The translations under genes and the position numbers were made by a program. 6,084 nt of DNA, taken from Fibrobacter sp. UBA4309. GTDB taxonomy: Bacteria; Fibrobacterota; Fibrobacteria; Fibrobacterales; Fibrobacteraceae. Shown one piece after another: positions 1 to 5,409 of the stretch. Under the pieces are notes generated by a model. The model was not told the origin of the DNA. It ran no database searches and saw only the letters and a program-made list of their open reading frames with translations. Within the stretch, counting starts at the first letter, position 1, and every line of letters starts with the position of its first letter. Location: NCBI RefSeq assembly GCF_002395745.1, contig NZ_DGUN01000063.1, positions 1 through 6,084 on the forward strand, written 5' to 3'.

Positions 1-624
1 AGCTACAGCCGCGAATACGCCGAAGAACGCATCATGATCATGATGTCCGGCCGTCTCGCCGAACTCATCTTCTTCAACCACCAGAGCACGGGAGCATCTA
101 ACGACATCCAGCGCGCTACGGAACTCGCAAGGAAGATGGTCACGGAATGGGGATTCGACGAAGATATCGGCCCCGTATGCTACAGCCGTGCCGATGGCGA
201 AGTGTTCCTGGGACGCGAAATCAGCAAGCCCAAGGAAATGTCCGAGATGATGGCCGAAAAAATCGACAACGCCATCAACGGGCTTATCAAGCGCATGGAC
301 CAGGCCGCTCGCAAGCTTCTCGAAGAGAACAAGAACAAGCTCGTGGATCTCGCCGAAGCGCTCTTCGAATTCGAAGTGCTTGACCGCGAAGAAATCGACA
401 AGGTCATGGCGGGCGAAAAGCTCACCGGCACCAAGAAGAGCCGCCAGTACCAGGCTCTTGAAGAGATGGCCGAGAAGAAAAAGAAAGAAGAGACTCCCCC
501 GCCCGACCCGGGCAAGCAGCCGCCAATCGCTCCGGTGACAAGCGAAACGCCTGTCGTATCGAAGCCCGAAGCCGCGGGGATCTCTTCGTCTGCAGAAATT
601 GAATCGAAGGACCCGCAAGCCTGA
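1..624 (+). CDS. ftsH: ATP-dependent zinc metalloprotease FtsH, C-terminal part (5' end outside window)
   Basis: FtsH is a hexameric inner-membrane AAA+ protease that extracts and degrades membrane and regulatory proteins. The reading frame is open from base 1, so this is the last 207 codons of a longer gene; an ATG at 34 is internal, not a start. Visible is the M41 peptidase part: SGRLAELIFF, then STGASND, whose Asp (codon 103-105) is the third zinc ligand in this family, followed by RATELARKMVTEWGF, the GPV segment and GEVFLGRE, close to the E. coli FtsH order. The Walker motifs and HExxH must lie upstream. After the conserved helical bundle (ending near MAGEKL) comes a low-complexity tail of about 60 residues rich in Lys, Glu and Pro, typical of variable FtsH C-termini. 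The TGA stop shares a base with the folP ATG, implying translational coupling. The family call is firm; the protein cannot be judged complete. Confidence 0.96.
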   Translation, partial: SYSREYAEERIMIMMSGRLAELIFFNHQSTGASNDIQRATELARKMVTEWGFDEDIGPVCYSRADGEVFLGREISKPKEMSEMMAEKIDNAINGLIKRMDQAARKLLEENKNKLVDLAEALFEFEVLDREEIDKVMAGEKLTGTKKSRQYQALEEMAEKKKKEETPPPDPGKQPPIAPVTSETPVVSKPEAAGISSSAEIESKDPQA

Positions 625-1538
625 TGCTGAAGGATTATCTGGACAGTAACCGTGCCTTGCCGTGGAAAATCGGAAGCGACCTTATCCCGACGGAGTCGAT
701 GCCTCTTGTCATGGGAATCGTGAACGTGACCCCGGACAGTTTCTTTGACGGAGGCAAGCACAATACGCCAGACGCCGCATACGAGCATGCGGTATCCCTG
801 CTGCGGCAGGGAGCGACGATTCTCGATATCGGCGGCGAAAGCAGCCGTCCGGGAAGCGAGCCTGTCAGCGAACAGGAAGAACTCGACCGCGTATGCCCCG
901 TTGTCGAAGCCCTCGCACAGCTTTCGAACATCTCCGAAGACCTGGACAACCCGGGCAACCGAAAATTCTACATCTCCGTAGATACGGTCAAGGCGAAGGT
1001 CGCCCGTGAAAGCATGCGCCTCGGCGCGCATATCATCAACGACATCAGTGCCTGCACCATGGATCCTGAAATGCCCGGCACCGTCGCAGATACCGGAGCC
1101 TCTGTCGTCCTGAACCACATGCGCGGTTCATTCGGCAAGATGCAACAGGATTTCAAACCCTACGCAAATGTGGTGCAGGAAGTTCGCGAAGAATTGCTCG
1201 TCCAAGTAGACAAGCTGGTAGCCCTGGGTGTAGAAAAATCGAAAATTTGCATCGATCCGGGCATCGGTTTCGGAAAAACCGCCCAGGACAACATCGAACT
1301 GATGAAATCCGTCGACGCCTTCTTGAATGACGGCTATCCGGTGCTTATCGGGACATCGAGAAAGTCCTATATCGGGAAAATGCCCGGCCTCGAAAACAGC
1401 GACAGGCTTATCCCGACAGTCACGGCAGGCATCGTAGCGGCCCTCGGAGGCGCAAGTATCATCCGTGTGCACGATGTCCGCGAGGCAAAAGAATCTATAC
1501 TTTACCTGGAGGCGCTGAGGTCTTATGGTACTGTTTAA
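624..1538 (+). CDS. folP: Dihydropteroate synthase (folate biosynthesis)
   Basis: Condenses 6-hydroxymethyl-7,8-dihydropterin pyrophosphate with p-aminobenzoate to form dihydropteroate in the cytoplasm. All hallmark segments of the TIM-barrel family appear in order: NVTPDSF (34-40), GGESSRPG (70-77), SVD (118-120), ND (139-140), NHMRG (164-168), DPGIGFGKT (211-219), GTSRKSY (243-249) and RVHDV (281-285). Phe40 and Pro76 match the E. coli Phe28 and Pro64 positions where substitutions give sulfonamide resistance, so a sensitive-type site is expected. At 304 residues it is a little longer than usual (about 270-285), owing to an N-terminal extension of some 28 residues and a short charged insertion near 104-114 before the SVD strand. 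The ATG at 624 overlaps the ftsH stop (TGATG); AAGGA at 607-611 is a possible, rather distant ribosome site. The ftsH-folP pairing is also found in E. coli. Confidence 0.97.
   Translation: MLKDYLDSNRALPWKIGSDLIPTESMPLVMGIVNVTPDSFFDGGKHNTPDAAYEHAVSLLRQGATILDIGGESSRPGSEPVSEQEELDRVCPVVEALAQLSNISEDLDNPGNRKFYISVDTVKAKVARESMRLGAHIINDISACTMDPEMPGTVADTGASVVLNHMRGSFGKMQQDFKPYANVVQEVREELLVQVDKLVALGVEKSKICIDPGIGFGKTAQDNIELMKSVDAFLNDGYPVLIGTSRKSYIGKMPGLENSDRLIPTVTAGIVAALGGASIIRVHDVREAKESILYLEALRSYGTV
1508..1520 (+). promoter_or_regulatory. Shine-Dalgarno region of cdaA inside the folP 3' end
   Basis: GGAGG (1508-1512) lies 12 bases before the ATG at 1525, and GAGG (1517-1520) 4 bases before it. Both are within folP coding sequence. 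The cluster supports ATG 1525 as the start even though it lies 14 bases upstream of the folP stop end. Confidence 0.55.
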
Positions 1539-2358
1539 ACTTTTCGACGTCATTGACGTAAGAATGGCGGACATCCTGGATGTGCTCCTCGTGTCCATCA
1601 TCCTCTACTACGTGTTCCTGCTGTTCCGCGGGACACGTGCCGTGCAGATGATCGTGGGCGGCCTCCTGCTGATTCTCGCCTGGCTTATCGCCCAGTGGTG
1701 GGAACTCCGGAGCATCACCTGGCTGTTGAGCAACCTCACCGGTATCGGTATCGTCGCATTGGTCATCTTGTTCCAGCCCGAAATCCGAAGCGCCCTGACA
1801 CGCATCGGCCAGTCCATAAGCAGGGCGGATTTACGCCAGCTGTTCTTCCATTCCAGCGGCCTCGACGAAGTAACTGAATCTATCACGTCTGCCGTACAGG
1901 ACCTCGCCAAGAACCGTGTCGGCGCGTTGATCGTTCTCGAAAAGCGCGTGGGACTCCGCAACTACGAAGAAACAGGCGAAATCTTGAACGCCAAGATCAG
2001 TTCCCGCCTGCTCCGCGCATTGTTTTTCCCCAATTCCGCACTCCATGACGGTGCCGTGCTGGTGAACTGCCAGAACATTGTCGCCGCGGGCTGTATCCTG
2101 CCGATGCCTACGGGCAACATCGAAGGCGATGCGGGCTACGGCATGCGTCACAGGGCGGCAAAGGCTTTGGCCGCCGAATGCGACGCCATGGTCATTGTCG
2201 TTTCCGAAGAAACGGGCGGCATATCCATCGCCTACCGCAACAGCTTGCGCCGCAAGCTCAGCATCAAGGAACTCGAAGCCGAAATCAAGCGCCATTGGGC
2301 GGAACTTTTCCACGACGACACCGTCGTCACCCGCGAAAAGCTAACTTCCGAAGAATAG
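1525..2358 (+). CDS. cdaA: Membrane diadenylate cyclase CdaA (c-di-AMP synthase, DAC/DisA_N domain)
   Basis: Makes cyclic di-AMP from two ATP; in known species this nucleotide controls potassium and osmolyte transport and cell-wall homeostasis. Three hydrophobic helices (about 16-34, 40-58 and 64-83) precede a cytoplasmic DAC domain. The catalytic signatures are present: DGA at 175-177 within NSALHDGAVLV, RHR at 208-210 within GMRHRAAKAL, then VSEETGGIS near 226-234. FRGTRAVQ (34-41) and ILFQPEIR (81-88) are also typical of CdaA. Length (277) is normal. The gene starts inside the end of folP (14-base overlap), with GGAGG at 1508-1512 and GAGG at 1517-1520 upstream, so it is co-transcribed and probably coupled. 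In Firmicutes cdaA is followed by cdaR and glmM; neither is in this window, where the next gene is a stalked membrane protein. The annotation is firm; the absence of cdaR elsewhere in the genome cannot be judged. Confidence 0.95.
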   Translation: MVLFKLFDVIDVRMADILDVLLVSIILYYVFLLFRGTRAVQMIVGGLLLILAWLIAQWWELRSITWLLSNLTGIGIVALVILFQPEIRSALTRIGQSISRADLRQLFFHSSGLDEVTESITSAVQDLAKNRVGALIVLEKRVGLRNYEETGEILNAKISSRLLRALFFPNSALHDGAVLVNCQNIVAAGCILPMPTGNIEGDAGYGMRHRAAKALAAECDAMVIVVSEETGGISIAYRNSLRRKLSIKELEAEIKRHWAELFHDDTVVTREKLTSEE

Positions 2359-2380
2359 TCCAACCCCGATTTATACTGCC

Positions 2381-3604
2381 ATGAGCCAAAATAACGAACA
2401 AAGTAACAAAAATACCTCGAAAAGCAAAAAAAGGAACATTGCCGTACTCATCATCATGTTCCTGTTGCTGCTTTGCCTTTTTATTGTGCAGTGCCAGCTC
2501 GACAAGATGAAACAGGACGCCCTGCGCGAACAGGAAAGGACTGAACTGGAAATTCGCCAGAAGCATATCCTCGACAGCCTCAAGCTCCTTGAAAAGATGA
2601 GAGCCGACAGCCTCGCCGCACTGGAAGCGGCGCGCATTGCCGACAGCATCCGCATCGCCGATTCGCTTGCCGCCCTCGACACGGTCGACAAGACGCCCAA
2701 GCCTGTCTTGAACCGCGACAGCATCCGCCACGTGCGCGACAGCCTCGCAGCCATAGAAAAGGCCCGCCAAGACAGCCTCAAGCATATTGCGGACAGCCTG
2801 GCCGCCATTGAAAGGGCCCGAGCCGATTCGCTCGAAAAGAAACGAATCCAGGACAGCATCCGCGCCGCCGACCAGGTGCCGCCCAACGCCGAAATCACCC
2901 CGCCCGCCGGACGCTACTACGACCCCATCAAGCTGAAGGTCAAGTGTGACGAAATCAAGTGCAAGACCTACCTTTCCGTCGGCGACACGCTGCACCCGCA
3001 AGAGGCTTCAAAGGCCATTGACTACAACAAGACCGGAAGTGTATTCTTCCAGGCCGAGGACTCCGTCGGCAACAGGAGCGCCTGGGAAGAAGCCAAATAC
3101 GACATGGCCAGCGACAATATCTGCGGCAAGAACGCCTACCCCGTTCCCGTCGGATCAAAAACCGTCTGCGTGGACGCCTACGAATACCCGAACACTGCCG
3201 ACGAGAATCCGCGCGACATGGTCAGCCATGAACAGGCGGTAAGCCTCTGCGAACAGGCCGGGAAACATCTCTGCACTATCGACGAATGGCAGGCCGCATG
3301 CCGAGGCAAGGACAAGACCCGCTATTCCTACGGAGACAGCTACAAGCAGAACAAGTGCAACACGAACACCAAGGCCGCCAAGAGAAGCGGCCGCAAGGAA
3401 CAGTGCCGTAGCTGGTGGGGCATGTACGACATGAACGGGAACCTCTGGGAATGGACCGCTTCGGCAAGCAAGGACCACCCGAACATGTTCCTCGTGGCAG
3501 GCGGTGCCTGGAATACGAACAACGGAAGCCAGTGCACCGAAAGCAAGTTCAGCTTCTACCCGCAAAACCAGTACCCGAGCGTCGGGTTCCGCTGCTGCAA
3601 GTGA
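2381..3604 (+). CDS. Membrane-anchored stalk protein with chitobiase-C-like and Cys-rich SUMF1/FGE-like domains
   Basis: Function unknown. The 407 residues divide into: a Lys-rich cytoplasmic N-terminus (1-18); one transmembrane helix (about 19-38), basic on its N side, so N-in with the rest in the periplasm; a charged helical stalk (about 41-164) with ten Asp-Ser-Leu/Ile motifs; a beta-rich segment (about 167-241, ITPPAGRYYDPIKL...GSVFFQAEDSVGNRS) resembling the Ig-like chitobiase/hexosaminidase C-terminal domain; and a SUMF1/formylglycine-generating-enzyme-like domain (about 247-407) with VCVDAYEYP, CTIDEWQAACRG, YDMNGNLWEW, GGAWN and GFR. Twelve cysteines lie beyond the membrane helix (189, 194, 248, 263, 290, 298, 307, 326, 342, 385, 405, 406), suggesting disulfides. 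The paired active-site cysteines of true FGE near the C-terminus are not evident (only Cys385 follows GGAWN), so a ligand-binding or structural role is more likely than sulfatase activation. ATG 2381 lacks a Shine-Dalgarno. It lies 22 bases after cdaA and could be co-transcribed. Confidence 0.85.
   Translation: MSQNNEQSNKNTSKSKKRNIAVLIIMFLLLLCLFIVQCQLDKMKQDALREQERTELEIRQKHILDSLKLLEKMRADSLAALEAARIADSIRIADSLAALDTVDKTPKPVLNRDSIRHVRDSLAAIEKARQDSLKHIADSLAAIERARADSLEKKRIQDSIRAADQVPPNAEITPPAGRYYDPIKLKVKCDEIKCKTYLSVGDTLHPQEASKAIDYNKTGSVFFQAEDSVGNRSAWEEAKYDMASDNICGKNAYPVPVGSKTVCVDAYEYPNTADENPRDMVSHEQAVSLCEQAGKHLCTIDEWQAACRGKDKTRYSYGDSYKQNKCNTNTKAAKRSGRKEQCRSWWGMYDMNGNLWEWTASASKDHPNMFLVAGGAWNTNNGSQCTESKFSFYPQNQYPSVGFRCCK
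2738..2845 (+). repeat. Imperfect 54-bp tandem duplication encoding an 18-residue stalk repeat
   Basis: Two adjacent 54-bp units (2738-2791, 2792-2845) encode DSLAAIEKARQDSLKHIA and DSLAAIERARADSLEKKR (residues 120-137 and 138-155). They are nearly identical over the first ten residues at protein level but differ at many third positions, so the duplication is old or maintained by selection on the protein. Across the stalk, DSL/DSI starts at residues 65, 76, 88, 94, 113, 120, 131, 138, 149 and 158; spacings of 7 and 11 alternate in the regular part, as in a mixed heptad/hendecad coiled coil. Confidence 0.7.
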
Positions 3605-3620
3605 CGCGAAACATATAATG

Positions 3621-3691
3621 GATAATTGATGATTGATGATGGATGATGTAAAATCCTCAATTATCAATTATCAATCATCAATCCTCAATCA
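3621..3691. repeat. Two opposed 7-bp tandem arrays forming a long imperfect inverted repeat
   Basis: The left array (3621-3648) has four 7-bp units of the form GAT(A/G)AT(T/G). The right array (3657-3691) has five units of the form TCAAT(T/C)(A/C), and the two families are near reverse complements. Positions 3621-3640 pair with 3660-3679 at 17 of 20 positions as DNA; two of the mismatches become G-U pairs in a + strand transcript. GGAT 3641-3644 and ATCC 3653-3656 can extend the stem inward. The array fills most of the 80-bp gap between two convergent genes, and its last unit supplies the TGA stop of the - strand gene (3685-3687). It may act as a bidirectional terminator or mRNA 3'-end stabiliser, although no strong T tract follows. 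The repeat structure is directly visible; the role is inferred. Confidence 0.8.
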
Positions 3692-4215
3692 AGTAATTCC
3701 ACGTGCAGGTGTTCGGCCTCACCCTTTTCCCAGATGACGCGGGCTCGGCCTTCCAGTTTCTTCGTGGCAAGCTCGACGACGCTCTTCTTTTCTTCGGGTA
3801 GCAGGAACTTGATGCGGAAATCGAGCGCCTTGTTCTCGTAGTGCTTGGATTTCTTTGCGTGGTAAGGCCAGTCGTTGCCGCTCGTAATCACGGGCACATA
3901 TTCGAACCCCATTACCGAATGGTAGACATTCACGATCTCGAGACCAATCGTATCCAGCGCGGGTTCCAGGCTCTCCAGGTACACACCCGCCTTCTGCCTC
4001 GTGCGCTTTAGCAAGAGTCTGTGCACGCCGCTCTTGCCGAAGGGCTTGTGGTCCTTCTTGAGTTGGCGCAGGTATTCCTCGGCATCGAAAATGACTTCTT
4101 CCTGAACCTTGGGTTCATAATGCGGAACAGGCCGCCGATTCGTTTGTATAAGAAAATATACAGTAAAAATCGCCAAAATCGCAAGAATCGGAGCAACGAG
4201 GTACAAATATTTCAT
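3685..4215 (-). CDS. Small membrane-anchored protein with M15-like (DD-/LD-peptidase type) zinc signature
   Basis: 176 residues. One N-terminal hydrophobic helix (about 3-23, followed by Asn-Arg-Arg) acts as an uncleaved anchor or signal. A charged linker follows, then a compact domain whose C-terminal half carries the spacing of M15/VanX-like zinc peptidases: SKH (His125) followed seven residues on by Asp132 (SKHYENKALDF), then E168-H-L-H171 near the C-terminus. In that family the equivalents are two zinc ligands, the catalytic Glu and a third ligand. Two usual residues differ: the Gly of SxHxxGxAxD is Asn128, and the TSG motif at 111-113 is followed by Asn, not the usual Arg side. Acting on peptidoglycan peptides in the periplasm is therefore an inference, and an inactive or diverged homologue is possible. 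The ATG start gives a good membrane helix; no Shine-Dalgarno is seen. It is transcribed alone, convergent with the SUMF1-like gene and divergent from the lipoprotein gene. Confidence 0.8.
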   Translation of the reverse strand: MKYLYLVAPILAILAIFTVYFLIQTNRRPVPHYEPKVQEEVIFDAEEYLRQLKKDHKPFGKSGVHRLLLKRTRQKAGVYLESLEPALDTIGLEIVNVYHSVMGFEYVPVITSGNDWPYHAKKSKHYENKALDFRIKFLLPEEKKSVVELATKKLEGRARVIWEKGEAEHLHVELLD

Positions 4216-4246
4216 CTTCGAAACAAAAAATAACTATTTTAAGGGC
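4216..4246. promoter_or_regulatory. Compact divergent intergenic region, probable back-to-back promoters
   Basis: Only 31 bases separate the start codons of two divergent genes, and the stretch is very A/T rich (A run at 4224-4230, TAACTATTTT at 4231-4240). Both promoters must sit here or extend into the opposing N-terminal coding regions. I cannot assign convincing -35/-10 pairs. The AAGGG at 4241-4245 is only one base from the ATG at 4247, too close for a normal Shine-Dalgarno. Confidence 0.4.
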
Positions 4247-4606
4247 ATGAAGAAGATTATCACTATTGCAGCTCTCTCTCTTTTTTCACTCATTTTCGTC
4301 GCCTGTGGCGATGACAAACCGGCAAACTACGTCGGTTACTGGCAAGGCGAAGCGAATATGATATTCGAGGTCCTTACCGAAAACGGCACCGACTACATCA
4401 TCCGCAACATCAACGGCGACCTCTCCGCGAAGGTTTCTGACGGTGCGCTCCGCGGCAAGAACTCTCTCGACATGGAATACGTGATGAGGGTCAAGGGCGA
4501 CTCCGCCTACTACGAATTCGGCTCCATTACTACCGGATACAAGCGTATCTCGAAGAGCCAGTACGACGAAATCTTCGCCACGCAGAAAAAGATCGGCCAG
4601 GATTAA
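4247..4606 (+). CDS. Small hypothetical lipoprotein
   Basis: 119 residues, unrecognised. The N-terminus is a lipoprotein signal: MKK, a hydrophobic core (4-18) and FVAC with the lipidated Cys at residue 20; the mature protein begins C-G-D-D-K. In E. coli an Asp directly after the Cys favours inner-membrane retention; here Gly comes first, so an outer-membrane location is plausible, and the acidic pair recalls surface-export signals of Bacteroidota lipoproteins (inference). The mature part of about 100 residues is rich in alternating polar and aromatic residues (YVGYWQGEANMIFEVL, SAYYEFGSITTGYKRIS), suggesting a small beta-sandwich or lipocalin-like barrel, but no family can be named. The start is fixed by the signal peptide. 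It ends 18 bases before the end of the convergent thioredoxin gene, and a hairpin plus T tract downstream probably ends its transcript, so it appears monocistronic. Confidence 0.85.
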   Translation: MKKIITIAALSLFSLIFVACGDDKPANYVGYWQGEANMIFEVLTENGTDYIIRNINGDLSAKVSDGALRGKNSLDMEYVMRVKGDSAYYEFGSITTGYKRISKSQYDEIFATQKKIGQD

Positions 4607-4624
4607 CCCAAAGCCACTTCAGTT

Positions 4625-5395
4625 TTACTGAGCCATTGTCTCTTGAACGATCTGTTCAAGAGCTTTTTGGTTTGGTACGCCGCTCCATACGCCCTTGATA
4701 TAGCCCTCGCTGTCGAGCAGCATGAGCGTCGGCACCGAGCGGATTCCGTAACGGCGCCACAGTTCCTTGGTCGCGTCCCTGTACAGCGGATACGGAGAAC
4801 GGTGCTGGCGTTCGTAGAAGGCGTTCAGCGTATTCAGGTCCTCGTCGGCAATGCCGATGATTTCGAGGCCCTGACTGCCCAGCTTGGCATAGATGCTTTC
4901 CAGGATAGGCAGGGTCTTTCGGCACGGACCGCACCATGTCGCCCAGAAATCAAGTAAAGTCGCCTTGGGCTTGGCCTTGCGCTTGTCAGCATTCTGATAA
5001 AAATTCTTGCCGAATTCCGCCATCTTGCTGCCGATTGCCGACCCGGTAAGGCTGCTGATGTCGTCCGGGCGTTCCGTCAGCTTGATTTTCATGGGAATCT
5101 TCTTGCCTTCGCGCAGCACCTCGATGGCGACCGTCTGGCCGACCTTGCTGCCACCAATGACAGAAGTAATCTGCGACATGTCCGCCAGGGGCTTCCCCGC
5201 AAAACCGATTATCTTGTCACCCGAGACGACCCCCGCGGTAAAGCACCCGGAACCCGGATGCACGCCCTTGACATCGAGGGCTAGATGATTTTCGAAGGTA
5301 GACTTCTTGAACGTCACCCCGAGCCACGGGGCGGCAAAAACAGGAATACAGCCGAGTACAAACAAAGTAGCAGCAAACAGTTTAAGTTTAGACAT
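4625..5395 (-). CDS. Exported PDZ-thioredoxin fusion protein (TlpA/ResA-like)
   Basis: 256 residues. A signal sequence spans about 1-21; cleavage after VFA (19-21) by signal peptidase I is possible, but FVLGC with Cys16 also fits a lipobox, so it may be a lipoprotein. A PDZ domain follows (about 23-107: WLGVTF, GSGCFTAGVVSGDKIIGFAGKPL, then a VLREGKK strand), resembling HtrA-type PDZ domains that bind peptide C-termini. After a linker comes a thioredoxin domain (about 143-254) with LLDFWATWCGPCRK; the active-site Cys are 155 and 158, and SVPT holds the cis-Pro at 222. The ATWCGPC context and periplasmic location point to the TlpA/ResA group, which reduces disulfides in envelope proteins; a substrate-binding PDZ may recruit the target (inference). 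The start is supported by AGAGGT (complement of 5404-5409) about 8 bases upstream. It is last in an operon behind the beta-barrel-like gene, 12 bases apart. Confidence 0.9.
   Translation of the reverse strand: MSKLKLFAATLFVLGCIPVFAAPWLGVTFKKSTFENHLALDVKGVHPGSGCFTAGVVSGDKIIGFAGKPLADMSQITSVIGGSKVGQTVAIEVLREGKKIPMKIKLTERPDDISSLTGSAIGSKMAEFGKNFYQNADKRKAKPKATLLDFWATWCGPCRKTLPILESIYAKLGSQGLEIIGIADEDLNTLNAFYERQHRSPYPLYRDATKELWRRYGIRSVPTLMLLDSEGYIKGVWSGVPNQKALEQIVQETMAQ
4640..4668 (+). terminator. Intrinsic terminator for the lipoprotein gene, inside the antisense thioredoxin gene
   Basis: A perfect 9-bp inverted repeat, CTCTTGAAC (4640-4648) and GTTCAAGAG (4654-4662), encloses a 5-base loop and is followed by C and five T (4664-4668). 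It starts 34 bases after the lipoprotein stop and reads as a rho-independent terminator on the + strand. The same bases are the last codons (about 245-251, LEQIVQE) of the convergent - strand gene. On the - strand the stem is not followed by a T run, so it should be directional. Confidence 0.72.
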
Positions 5396-5403
5396 AATCC
5401 ATT

Positions 5404-5409
5404 ACCTCT
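5404..5409 (-). promoter_or_regulatory. Shine-Dalgarno of the PDZ-thioredoxin gene
   Basis: On the - strand AGAGGT lies about 8 bases before the ATG (5395-5393) and overlaps the TAG stop of the preceding gene (5410-5408). This supports the chosen start and tight coupling between the two genes. Confidence 0.6.

Noticed and set aside
180..1118. 312-codon open frame on the - strand opposite ftsH and folP
   Set aside because: It lies wholly antisense to two well-recognised genes and its translation is low-complexity with no family features; it is a shadow of their codon pattern.
2372..2377. TATACT as a -10 box before the SUMF1-like gene
   Set aside because: It ends three bases before the ATG, so a transcript from it would begin inside the start codon, and no matching -35 is seen.
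2477..2503. Possible lipobox (IVQC, Cys38) in the SUMF1-like protein
   Set aside because: Gln just before the Cys is not an accepted lipobox residue and the Cys follows a long N-terminal region; a transmembrane anchor is the simpler reading.
2327..3001. Long - strand open frames opposite the stalk region
   Set aside because: They arise from the repetitive stalk codons; the + strand frame has a membrane helix and recognisable domains.
3134..3604. Fibrobacter succinogenes major paralogous (FISUMP) domain
   Set aside because: The motifs YDMNGNLWEW, GGAWN and GFR fit the SUMF1/FGE pattern better than the FISUMP pattern of GWHLP-type motifs.
3614..3619. TATAAT in the convergent gap
   Set aside because: It points into the repeat and the 3' end of an opposing gene; there is no gene downstream on that strand for it to serve.
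3621..3691. CRISPR array
   Set aside because: The repeats are 7 bp and directly adjacent without spacers, so this is a short tandem repeat.
4619..4631. TCAGT/ACTGA hairpin at the stop of the PDZ-thioredoxin gene as its terminator
   Set aside because: Only a 5-bp stem with a 3-base loop and no T tract on the - strand; too weak to call.
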